Positions 24,832-34,699 of a stretch of DNA of 64,000 bases are shown one piece after another. This DNA comes from Anoplopoma fimbria (Eukaryota > Chordata > Actinopteri > Perciformes > Anoplopomatidae), in contig NC_072450.1 of assembly GCF_027596085.1 (NCBI RefSeq), forward strand, positions 29,598,190 through 29,662,189, read 5' to 3'. Within the stretch, counting starts at the first letter, position 1. Each line of letters opens with the position of its first letter. The position numbers and the translations under genes are program-made. The notes under the pieces were generated by a model. That model was not told the DNA's origin. It worked only from the letters and a program-made list of their open reading frames with translations, and made no database searches.

Positions 24832-25571
24832 TAGAGGTCGACCGATATGGGTTTTTCTATAACCGATGCCGATGCCGATACTTAGAGGTCAGGGTTAACC
24901 GATAGCCGATATGGGCTGCCGATTTTTTTGGGCCGATTTTTAGGGCCGATATCTAAAAGTTTTCCCATTAGTTTGCATGCTAAAGCGTCACACTAATAAT
25001 AAGTAGATGCACACAATTTGTTTTAACATTTTTTAACATTTATTGAACTCTGACTTGAACCTTGAGTCATACATACCAGTTTTGTTTGGGCGCAAGTGTT
25101 AACTGAAATATTCATTTAAAGAAAAATTAAATAAATATTTTATAAATAAAATAAATTAACTTGGAAAATATAAAAATAAATTAACTTGGAAAATATAAAA
25201 ATATGTTACATAAAAAATAAACAGTAGTACTGCAAACACACTTCAATGCTTTTCGTTTTTTTTTTTTCCTTTCACTAAGTGAAGCAACACTTCATAGTTT
25301 ACTTGTAACATATATAACCTAGTAAATATGTTACCACCATACAACTTTGAAATAGCAGAATTTAAGCCTTACCTTATCTCCCAGGATTACAAGTTTTGGG
25401 TTGGGGTCCTTCACATGCGTTCTGCCGGTACCAATAACACGGGGCTGCCCGCGGACATGCCTGACTATAAATCGGCGCTACTAAACACAGATATCGGCCG
25501 ATGCCGATAGATTAAAAAATGACAAATATCGGCCCGATACATCGGCCGACCGATATATCGGTCGACCTCTA
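24832..25571. mobile_element. hAT MITE, copy 1 (740 bp)
   Basis: Inverted ends TAGAGGTCGACCGATAT and ATATCGGTCGACCTCTA, rich in CCGATA/TATCGG phrases. It is flanked by a perfect 8-bp target duplication GTTCAGAG (24824-24831 and 25572-25579), the hallmark of the hAT superfamily. The internal sequence has no transposase. A 60-codon open frame inside is also present in copy 2. Confidence 0.88.
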
Positions 25572-25579
25572 GTTCAGAG

Positions 25580-27695
25580 GAATGACTGACAGCACATAAA
25601 CAGTAACATTAGTTCTAACTAATATTGGCTGCGCACTCAACTGGACTCAATTGGACCAAAGCACAGACCCACTACCGGTTCCTTTTGTCATTGAAAGCAA
25701 CAGTATTATCATTATTATTATTATTGATTATTTATTTCTTGAACAAAATGTCATCTTCTGTGGAAAACTTTTGCTTTTTATTTTTAGTGTAAATTAAGAA
25801 AAAAACAGCTTCGGTGGAGGGGTCCCTCACGGGCGCTCCAAAATCGGAACTTGATCAGAATAGAGGTACCAGAGCAGTTGGACGCACCACATAAAGCTTT
25901 TGGTGATTGTTCGTCCATTTTAAAACACATTCAGATTGCCTACACAAACACATGCGGAACCCAACAGAACCTCATAGACACTAACGAGTCCTGAGTCTTG
26001 CGTCAGCAGGAACTCCTAGCCTAATGCCTCCTCCCCACAGTCTCAGACTGACATTTTGGACCACAGAATCGGCCGAATCAATAATCTGATTCAAGGTGTC
26101 ACAACTGCCACTGGGAGTGTCTCGAGGCACAGTCTGTGTGTCAGAGACTCACCACGCTGACATTATATAATGTCATATCGCCCATCCTCACCTTGATGAT
26201 CTCCCTTATCGCCACAGAAGAGCTTTTCAGATCGTTCTCGTTGGTCACTCAGCGCTTTTAATGACTGGATGAGGAGAAATCAAAGCTCAGTCCATGTACT
26301 GACACATGCACATGGCGGGATGACCAACAGGCAGGCTGGGAAAAGATCTTCCCACTGTAGTCCGGGCACACTCTACAAGCAGTGTCAGCGACCATGTTTG
26401 GTATGGTGAGGTCTGCAGTGGTCGACCCCTTGTCTGTTCATTATTATCAGATTATCTCTTGGTTTTGTCTGGCTTCTTTTCAGGGTCTGTGCTCGCTGGA
26501 AGAACACAGGACTGGTGAAAAGAGTGGCTTGCTAGTCTTTTTACCCCTGCAGATTTAGGCCATGGCAATTCAGTTGCATATTGATATACTTCTCTTTTGT
26601 GAAGGCTTAGGTTAAAAAGAAGTAGGTGGGCTGTAGCGTCTAACCTCTGGCTGTTCAGGACTAGTATAACTGGGTTGATGTTATGATGCATTGGGGTGTA
26701 CCCATAGCGTCCAATAGAGGGCGGAGCCTCTGTGAGCTGGAACAAAGACTACAATATTGTAACCCTAGTTCTATAAGCACAGGCGGAGCCCTCTACAAAG
26801 AGGCCCTGCCGCTTCAACGCTGGTCGCTAAAGCGAGTGTAGGATAGCAGACAGCGTTGTATGATGCCTTACGTACTGTGGGGTCTGCATTTATTTGGTAA
26901 GGCACGTCCTGATTGGCCCTACGTTTTATGCAAATTTTCACTGGGCAAATGCGTGTTCATGGTTGTAGAAGAGTTACCACAGGGAGTGACCCAGATTTTG
27001 AGTTTCCCCTCATTCTGGAACTGAAAAACCAAGAGGATTGCCTCATTTTAGGGTTAACTAACACCCCTACGTTCTGAAACAGAACTCTTGAGCATACATA
27101 CATATAAACATTTAGTACAATCATCTAACCACCTCTTTGCCTCTGGAGCAGGACAACCTCTCATATGTAGATGGAAATGTCACATATCCTTGAAGGGTTT
27201 CCAAGAAATGTTCCCAAGTACAACACAGAATAGTTGAATTCTTTGGCAAGAAATTATTAGATTAAATTAGAGGCTCTAGGGAGTTCTACAAGTCATACAA
27301 CATCAGCAGACATCTTCCAATACAATATATAATAGGAAGCTATTTGGGACTGTGTGTCATAAGACATAAAAAAAACCTTCTCAATCTTAGTATGATGGCT
27401 GAAACAAACAGTAAAAGGAGCTGCTGCCCGACACACACAGCGGGCAAATCTTTTCTTCTTTCCCTCTAAAAGAGGAGGTTTCAGTTATTCTGCATGGCCC
27501 AGTTATGAACATATGAAAATCATTTATTTACACAGGTTGTCAAAAGTGCTGGTGGTCCTCAGCTCAGTGGGTATTATGTAACTTTGGGGTTGCAGCTCGG
27601 TTCTCAAGGTCAAGCTGCTCTTGTTAATCACTGTGCACAGGGGAAATGTGGAAAACGTTTGAGAGCACAGAATGATAACAGCAGACAGATTTGAC
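25580..27695. other. intronic DNA, no gene seen
   Basis: Mixed sequence. 26690-26800 has a repeat-like phrase (GAGGGCGGAGCCTCTGTGAG and, nearby, GGCGGAGCCCTCTAC in similar form) that I have not classified. No exon or coding motif found. Confidence 0.35.
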
Positions 27696-27702
27696 ACAGC
27701 AC

Positions 27703-27739
27703 AGGGGATCAATAAAGTCACAGTATTCCTTTATTGATC
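27703..27739. repeat. perfect hairpin at LINE terminus
   Basis: GGGGATCAATAAAG and CTTTATTGATCCCC are perfect inverted arms separated by about 9 bases. They may be a terminal stem of the LINE RNA or a duplication scar. Confidence 0.75.
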
Positions 27740-27770
27740 CCCAAATTCAAATGTTGCAGCAGCTCAACTA

Positions 27771-27936
27771 CACAGACAGACAATAAATACACATACTATA
27801 CAACTACACAGACACAGACAATAAATACACATACTATACAACTACACAGACAATAAATACACATACTATACAACTACACAGACAATAAATACACATACTA
27901 TACAACTACACAGACAATAAATACACATACTATACA
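27771..27936. repeat. 32-bp tandem repeat at the LINE 3' end
   Basis: About five copies of a unit like CAGACAATAAATACACATAC plus TATACAACTACA, with one short variant. It sits between the RT stop region and the LINE terminus, inside the element's 3' UTR. Confidence 0.85.
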
Positions 27937-30897
27937 ACAAAATAAAGATAGAACAGGAATAAAAATGTACAGTATATCCACATGGGGGGGGTCCAGCATG
28001 ATGACAGACTGGTCTCCGCTGTTGAAAGAGCTGCCCAGCTGCCACAGTTCCTCATGGAGAGGGTGAGAGGGATTGTCCAGGATGGCTCCGAGTTTGGCCT
28101 TCATCCTCCTCTCACCCACTGACTCCAGACTGTCCAGCTCCAGACCCACCACAGAGCTGGCTTTCCTCACCAGCTTATTAAGTTTGTTGGCATCTCCAGT
28201 CCTGATGCCACCACCCCAGCACGCTACAGCGAAGAAGAGGGCGCTGGCTACCACAGACTGGTAGAATGCCTTGAGCAGTTTATTGCACACATTGAAGGAC
28301 CTCAGCCTCCTTAGGAAGAACAGCCTGCTCTGTCCTTTCCTGTAGAGGGCATCAGTGTTGTGTGTCCAGTCCAGTTTATTGTTTATCTGCACCCCAAGGT
28401 ACTTGTAGGACTCAACCCTCTCCACTTCCCCTCCCTGAATGAAAACAGGGACAGGGGGGCTTCTGTTCCTCTGGTAGTCCACCACAAGCTCCTTGGTCTT
28501 GCTGATGTTGAGCTTCAGGTGGTTGTTGCTGCACCATGTGATGAAGCTCTCAATCAGTCCTCTGTACTCCTCCTCGTTGTCCCTGGTGATACATCCAACA
28601 ATGGAGGAGTCATCGGAAAACTTTTGGAGGTGGCAGGAACCAGAGTTGAAGCGGAAGTCCGAGGTGTAGAGAGTGAAGAGGAACGGTGCCAGTACAGTTC
28701 CTTGGGGTGCGCCGGTGTTGCTGATCACAGACTCAGAGACACAGCCATCCACCCTGACGTACTGTGGCCGGCCTGTGAGGTAGTCTGTGATCCAGGAAGT
28801 GGTGTCGGGGTGCAGGTTCATCTCCAGCAGCTTCTCTCTCAGTAGGGAGGGCTGGATGGTGTTGAAAGCACTGGAGAAGTCAAAGAACATGACTCTCACA
28901 GTGCTTCCCAGCTTCTCCAGGTGAGAGAGGGCCTTGTGTGTCAGGTAGATGATGGAGTCCTCCACCCCGATGTGTGGCAGATAGGCGAACTGTAGTGGGT
29001 CCAGGAAAGCTGTAAGCTGGGTCCTCAGGTGCCGCAGAACCAGTCTCTCCAGGGTCTTCATGACATGTGATGTCAGGGCCACAGGTCTGTAGTCATTAAG
29101 ACCGCTGGGACGACTCTTCTTCGGCACCGGGACAATGCAGGACGTCTTCCAGATTGTGGGCACCTTCTTCAACCTCAGGGAGAGATTGAAGAGGTGCCTG
29201 AGAGGAGCTGCCAGCTGTCCAGCACACACTTTCAGCAACCTAGGGCTGATGTCATCAGGTCCACTGGCTTTGCTTATCTGAAGCCTGGAGAGCTGATGCT
29301 GTACCTGGATGGTGGTGAAGGTGGGGCTGGGTGGTGAGGGGGTTTGAAGGGAGCTGTGAGCTCCTGGCCGTGGGTGAACAGTTGTAGGGGGGATGGGGGG
29401 AGTGATGGGCTGTCCTGGTCCACATCTGTGGAGACGTTGGTCTGAAGAGGGCTAGTGGGTGAGGGGGGGCATCCTCTGGTCCTAACAGTCTGCTGAGAGA
29501 GGGGGAGGTGGCAGAGGTGTAGATGGAAGGGGGAGCAGAGACCCCAGCAGAGGTGTGAATGGGGGAAGAGGTGTTAGGTGGAGACCTAGCCTCACTATCG
29601 GAGCACACCGGGGTTGGGGTAGTGTCGAACCTATTGAAGAATAGGTTGAGCTCCGATGCGAGTGCTAGGTCACCCTGTACTCTAGATGAGTACAGGGTGC
29701 AGCCTGTCATCATTTTCATCCCATTCCACACCTCTTTAGTGTTGTTCTGTCCCATCTTAGCCTCAATCTTCTCCCTGTAGCTGTTCTTAGCCTCTCTCAG
29801 CTTTCTCTTCAGCTCCTTCTGAACAGCCCGAAGTTCCCCTCTGTCCTTAGCCATGAAGGCCCTCTTCTTCCTGTTGAGAAGGCCCTTCAACTCTTTGCTG
29901 ATCCACGGCTTGTTGTTGTGGTAGCAGCAGACCTTCTTTGTTGGCACAATGGTGTCCTCACAGAAGTGAATGTAGTCTGTGATGCAACGAGAGAGGCCCT
30001 CGATGTCCTCCCCATAGTCCTCCTGGAACAGTTCCCAGTTTGTGACCTGAAAACACTCCTGGAGGGTCTCCTCGGCGTCCTCCGACCAAACCTTCACAGT
30101 CCTTGTGCTGGCCGCCTGTTGTATAGCCAGTGGCTTGTAGGTGGCCACAAGTTCTATTAGGTTATGGTCAGATTCACCAAGGGGGGGGGGCAGATGAGCT
30201 GTAGGCCCCCTTTACATTCACGTAAAAGAGGTCCAGGATCTTGTTCTCTCTCGTTGCAACACTGACATACTGTTTAAAGTTGGTCAGGACAGGAGAGAGG
30301 GAGACATGGTTAAAGTCCCCGCTGATCATTATGAGTGAGTTGGGATGTTTAGTCTGAAGCCCCGCTGTAACAGAGTGGATGACGTCACTCGCGCTCCTCG
30401 CTGCAGCTGATGGTGGGATGTAAACAACAACAACAATGGCGTGAGTACTCCCGCGGTAGATAGTAGGGTCTCAAACCCACCGCCAGGAGCTCAATGTCGG
30501 GAGTGCAGATACACTCCTTCACAGTGACATGGCCGGGATTACACCATTTAGAGTTGACAAAGACGGCAAGACCTCCTCCTCTCTTCTTACCGCTCTGTTT
30601 CCCTCTGTCCGCCCGAACCAGCGTGAAGCCGGCTAGTTCGAGCAGACTGTCCGGTATCTTCCCGTGCAGCCATGTCTCCGTGAAGCAGAGCAGACTACAC
30701 TCCCTGTAGGCCCGCTGGTTGCTCACCAATGCTGACAGTTCATCCACTTTGTTAGCGAGGACCTCACATTCCCCATAATGACCGTGGGGAGAAAAGGTTT
30801 AACTCTCCTGTCCCCCTCCATCCTCTCCCGGACCTTCACTCCGGCTCTTTTTCCGCGACGGGGTTGTCTCGATATCGCGTCGGGTATGCGGGCGGAG

Positions 30898-30997
30898 NNN
30901 NNNNNNNNNNNNNNNNNNNNNNNNNNNNNNNNNNNNNNNNNNNNNNNNNNNNNNNNNNNNNNNNNNNNNNNNNNNNNNNNNNNNNNNNNNNNNNNNN
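30898..30997. other. assembly gap (100 N)
   Basis: Run of 100 Ns, probably a gap of unknown size. It cuts the 5' end of the Rex1-like LINE; sequence to the right is unrelated and very AT-rich. Confidence 0.98.
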
Positions 30998-31009
30998 AAT
31001 TCAGAAAGT

Positions 31010-31510
31010 ACAATAATAAACACAATCCTAATGAAATAATTCTCCTTAATTATGAAACAAAGCAAAAAGCTTATGATAATAGTAAAAGCCTCAAATTATA
31101 AAAAAAACAAGAAAAGTATATTATTACAAAATTCATGAAGAAGTAAATTAATGAAATTAGCAGTAAATGCTTTAATTATAATTTTACTAATTTAAGCAAA
31201 GGCTTGTCATTTATGCAAAATCCTTCATAATAGAATTGTTATGAAATATCCCGAATCATTAATTATAAAAAAACATAATTGCAACGTTGTTATGAAATAA
31301 GCAAAATACTTGATCATAAAAAATGGTATAATCCTCGATTACAAAACTAGGAAATATGCTTATGATTTTAATTAATTAGCATTCTTAGAAAATTATCAAA
31401 AATCCTTGGTTATAAAAACATGCAACATCAATAATTACAATGTTCTTATGAAGAAAGCAAAATCCTTAATTATAACAAATAAGCAAAATCAATAATAAAA
31501 TGAGAAATTT
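31010..31510. repeat. AT-rich degenerate tandem repeat
   Basis: Repeated phrases such as AAAATCCTTAATTATAA, CTTATGAAATAAGCAAAAT and TTAATTATAAAA recur every 30-60 bases. The order is degenerate. It begins right after the N gap, which suggests the gap is due to this repeat. Confidence 0.6.
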
Positions 31511-32225
31511 CTTACTCCCAGATAAATGATGTGTTAGGGGCCGATCTCATCGTTGTTCATATTTCTATTATTAAGATGATCTTTATCTAAATGTAGTCCT
31601 GATGACTAAATCCTGCTCAGTACAATAAATGAGCCATGTGATCCAAAAGGGAGCGCTAAAGAGAAGTCATGAATTCATTCTATATTTTAAACCCACAAAC
31701 ACCATCAGATTGTCATCATGGCACCAGATGTGGTTCATCAACCTGATGAGCTCCAGATCTACACATCCAGCAGTAGGTGGGTCTGAAACGAGGTTTCCTT
31801 TGATCTCAGGATTCAACTGTTCAAATGTCACTAAATGTGATTTGAACATTGAGAATTGTGACACAGAATGTAGAAGATGTATGTCAATGTTAAACGTTGT
31901 TTATACTTAATATATAACATTAACATTGTTCCTGGTAGTCTTTGGTTTCTAAGACGCCGGCTGCTTGGACTCTGGTAAACCTGCTCTCAAGTCTAGTTCT
32001 AAATGAACCTTTATATCAGGGAGGTGTTTCTAAAGACTCACGTCTTCAGCAGGAACCAATGGGCTTTGAGCTGAGAGCCAGGAAGTCAGAAGAGAGTAAC
32101 AAAGACAGGCTGTAATAATGTAATATGATATTCTTCTTGTTTAAAGGGAACATGCGTATAAAGTGAGCTGATGGTGGCTGTGTGTTAGAAATCCATCTGG
32201 ATGTGAGATGAGCTCTTTGGAGGAG

Positions 32226-32330
32226 CTACTCTGCTCCCTGAGCTCCTTCTTCTTCAGCTGCAGGAACACCCAGGTTAAACTCATCCAGCTCAATGTTCTC
32301 CCGTCTGCCCGGCTTCCTCCCCCTTCTGGC
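32226..32330 (-). CDS. last exon of an unknown membrane protein (cytoplasmic tail)
   Basis: After the acceptor TCTCTGCAG the frame reads ARRGRKPGRRENIELDEF then NLGVPAAEEEGAQGAE and stops (TAG 32228-32226), 34 codons. It is basic first and acidic later, like a juxtamembrane cytoplasmic tail. It joins in phase 0 to the transmembrane exon at 32431-32540 across a 100-bp intron. I do not recognise the family. It could be the end of an immune-type receptor or another type I membrane protein. No upstream exons were found nearby, so it may be a fragment or pseudogene. Confidence 0.5.
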   Translation of the reverse strand, partial: ARRGRKPGRRENIELDEFNLGVPAAEEEGAQGAE

Positions 32331-32430
32331 CTGCAGAGACATGACAGCACAGTCCTGTGTTCAGTTCACTAAACACAGAGCGAGAGCTTCATTCCAGTCG
32401 CTGGTCTAAACAACAGACGTGTGTCAGTAC

Positions 32431-32540
32431 CTTATAGTAGAAGTAGAGGGCAACGTTCTCCAACAGCAGAGTCAGCGGCAGGAGGACCGCTTTGATGATA
32501 AGAGGTGTTGGAGTCCAACAGCTCCCATTGAAGCAGGAAT
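32431..32540 (-). CDS. transmembrane exon of an unknown membrane protein
   Basis: 110 nt: two bases, then 36 codons reading SCFNGSCWTPTP, then the hydrophobic span LIIKAVLLPLTLLLENVALYF, then YYK, ending at donor AAG|GTACTG. The span holds K, E and N within or near the membrane, as in receptors that pair with signalling partners (inference only). The acceptor is TTGGTTCTAG|AT, entry phase 1. The sequence between exons is exactly 100 bp with GT and AG ends. It lies inside adamts17 intron 3 on the same strand. Confidence 0.5.
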
Positions 32541-32579
32541 CTAGAACCAATGAAACCATTACTCTTCATGTTCACTTCA

Positions 32580-33130
32580 TGTTCACTGTTTGAACCGTAG
32601 ACGTTATGTAAGAAGTGAACGTAGTCGTCCTGATGTCACTCATTGGTTTGAGGACTGTGGCCGTCGCCATCTTGTTTTTATCAACCAGTGAACAGGAAGT
32701 GACCATATATGGACTGAGGAGGAGTGACGTAGAGACGCCGTATACGTCTCTGGTGTCGACCTGTCAATCAGTGTGTAGCCCCGCCCTAAAGCATCCCCTG
32801 CTTTATGATCTATTCGACTCTAAATGGAGCATAATTTACTAAATGAACATCATGCTGTATTGAAGAAGACTTGAAACTAGAGCTTGAGACCATAAACTCA
32901 TGTTTACAATGTTTACTGAGGGAATAAATCAAGAGAGAAGTAGAGTCATTTTCTCATAGACTTCTATACAACCAGAGGAGTCGCCCCCTGGTGGACACTA
33001 GAGAGAATGCAGCTTTAACACAGGAAGTTTTGACTTCATACAGAGTTTAAAGTCTTCGGCGGTAAATGTTCGGTTTAAGAGCCAGTCAGAATGAAGGTTT
33101 GTGTTTTTGTGACTTTGTTTCATTTGATCT
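32580..33130. repeat. dispersed teleost repeat
   Basis: Contains the common fish phrase GTCGCCCCCTGGTGGACACT followed by AGAGAGAATGCAGCTTTAA, and CATTTTCTCATAGACTTCTA. This is a frequently dispersed repeat in teleosts; the class was not determined. It sits directly upstream of the membrane-protein exons. Confidence 0.5.
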
Positions 33131-33138
33131 GCGCAGAA

Positions 33139-33981
33139 TAGGGGTCGACCGATATATCGGTCGGCCGATGTATCGGGCCGATATTTGTCATTTTTTAATC
33201 TATCGGCATCGGCCGATATCTGTGTTTAGTAGCGCCGATTTATAGTCAGGCATGTCCGCGGGCAGCCCCGTGTTATTGGTACCGGCAGAACGCATGTGAA
33301 GGACCCCAACCCAAAACTTGTAATCCTGGGAGATAAGGTAAGGCTTAAATTCTGCTATTTCAAAGTTGTATGGTGGTAACATATTTACTAGGTTATATAT
33401 GTTACAAGTAAACTATGAAGTGTTGCTTCACTTAGTGAAAGGAAAAAAACAAAAAAAAAAACGAAAAGCATTGAACCGTCGAGAGCTGTAAAGGCTACAG
33501 CTGATTGAGTTCACAGGCTCACAGTTAACTTGTCCTTGCTGTTAGCTTGAAGGACTTTACTCGAAATCTAGTAGCAGCTTGCTTGCTTACAGTAATATGT
33601 TGGCCCAAATGTTATGAGTTCTGCTTAAATTTTCCTGTATTGGAGTCGAAAAATGTCCCTCTGTTCGTGGGGTGGAGGAGGCGGCATTATGTTGCGCTAC
33701 GTTATGCTACTCCGCCCCTCTCACAGACAAAACTGGTATGTATGACTCAAGGTTCAAGTCAGAGTTCAATAAATGTTAAAAAAATGTTAAAACAAATTGT
33801 GTGCATCTACTTATTATTAGTGTGACGCTTTAGCATGCAAACTAATGGGAAAACTTTTAGATATCGGCCCTAAAAATCGGCCCAAAAAAATCGGCAGCCC
33901 ATATCGGCTATCGGTTAACCCTGACCTCTAAGTATCGGCATCGGCATCGGTTATAGAAAAACCCATATCGGTCGACCTCTA
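33139..33981. mobile_element. hAT MITE, copy 2 (843 bp), inverted relative to copy 1
   Basis: Ends TAGGGGTCGACCGATAT and ATATCGGTCGACCTCTA with a perfect 8-bp target duplication GCGCAGAA (33131-33138 and 33982-33989). The outer parts match copy 1 (24832-25571) in reverse complement, including the same 60-codon frame. The middle (about 33470-33720) differs, being longer here. It is non-autonomous. Confidence 0.88.
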
Positions 33982-34409
33982 GCGCAGAAGCTCGTCGCGG
34001 GTGTAGGTCAGCATGATTAAAAGTTCCAGTTGTGTGCAGAGAAAGGGGAAAAAACGCTACAACTAAAACGCTGAAGCAGGAACATACAATTACCAAAAAA
34101 AAAGAAGACAACAACGAATAAAAATAGTAGAAAAAATACAAAAGTAGCAAAGCTGGTAGAGAGCTGCTGCGACAGGCTGCCGACCTCTGGCGCCATTTTA
34201 GTATTATGCTTGTGTTTTCCTGCTTAGTGGAGGAATTTGACAGTGATTGGTCATTTATCCTCTAGCTAGGGGTAGGTTCACAAATGCTATTTTGCATGCT
34301 CCTCACTAAGTAACCCCAATGTCATGCTGTTGGTGTCAATGTTGACCCCACAAATTAGCAGAGGGTCTCACTTTGTCTTTTTCAAAGATATACAGAAAAA
34401 CAACCTTTC

Positions 34410-34690
34410 CTTATTAGGGCTCGAGCCCCGAGAACGGCGGGCCAGAGTAAGGCCCTATTGCTCTAAAATCCCAGGAAGTCCATCATTTTGATTTTTGTGT
34501 GAATTTTCCCTTCATTTTTTAGTCATTTCAAGCGCATTACTTTATCGAACTCCTCCTAGGGAATTTGTCAGATCAACTTCAAATTTCGTCAATACAATCT
34601 AAAGCCTTTGTAATTAAAAGCTTTACTTTTAAAAGGAATGGTGTAGCCGTAGCGGGCGGTCATTTTACGAGATTATCCATTAAACAACAA
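34410..34690 (+). repeat. dispersed repeat family X, copy 2
   Basis: Begins GGCTCGAGCCCCGAGAACGG. It includes TTTGTCAGATCAACTTC and GTCAATACAATCTAAAGC, matching phrases at 2340-2400. A left-hand boundary is suggested by the CTCGAG palindrome. Confidence 0.5.
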
Positions 34691-34699
34691 GCTGATGAT

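Larger units (their letters stand above)
27703..30897 (-). mobile_element. Rex1/Babar-like LINE, nearly full ORF2, truncated by the N gap
   Basis: Minus strand, 5' to 3'. The endonuclease at about 30840-30385 reads GNVRS, CFTETWLHGKIPD, KKRGGGLAVFVNSKW and YYLPREYS. The linker at 30148-29255 reads NKPWISKELKGLLNRKKR and VWNGMKMMTGC. The reverse transcriptase at about 29310-27950 reads SKASGPDDISPRLL, YRPVALTSHVMKTLERL, MFFDFSSAFNTIQP, NTGAPQGTVLAPFLFTLYTS, LQKFSDDSSIVG, YKYLGVQINNKLDW and SRLFFLRRLRSF. Breaks: a run of ten Gs at 30181-30190 between endonuclease and linker, and a frameshift between the linker frame and the RT frame around 29300-29470. The nucleotides for FSSAFNT match what I associate with Rex1. 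The RT domain itself is intact, so this is a young copy. Confidence 0.78.

Noticed and set aside
24832..25571. 60-codon frame in the hAT MITE as a real gene
   Set aside because: No known domain and present only in two young MITE copies; listed as an observation, not a CDS.
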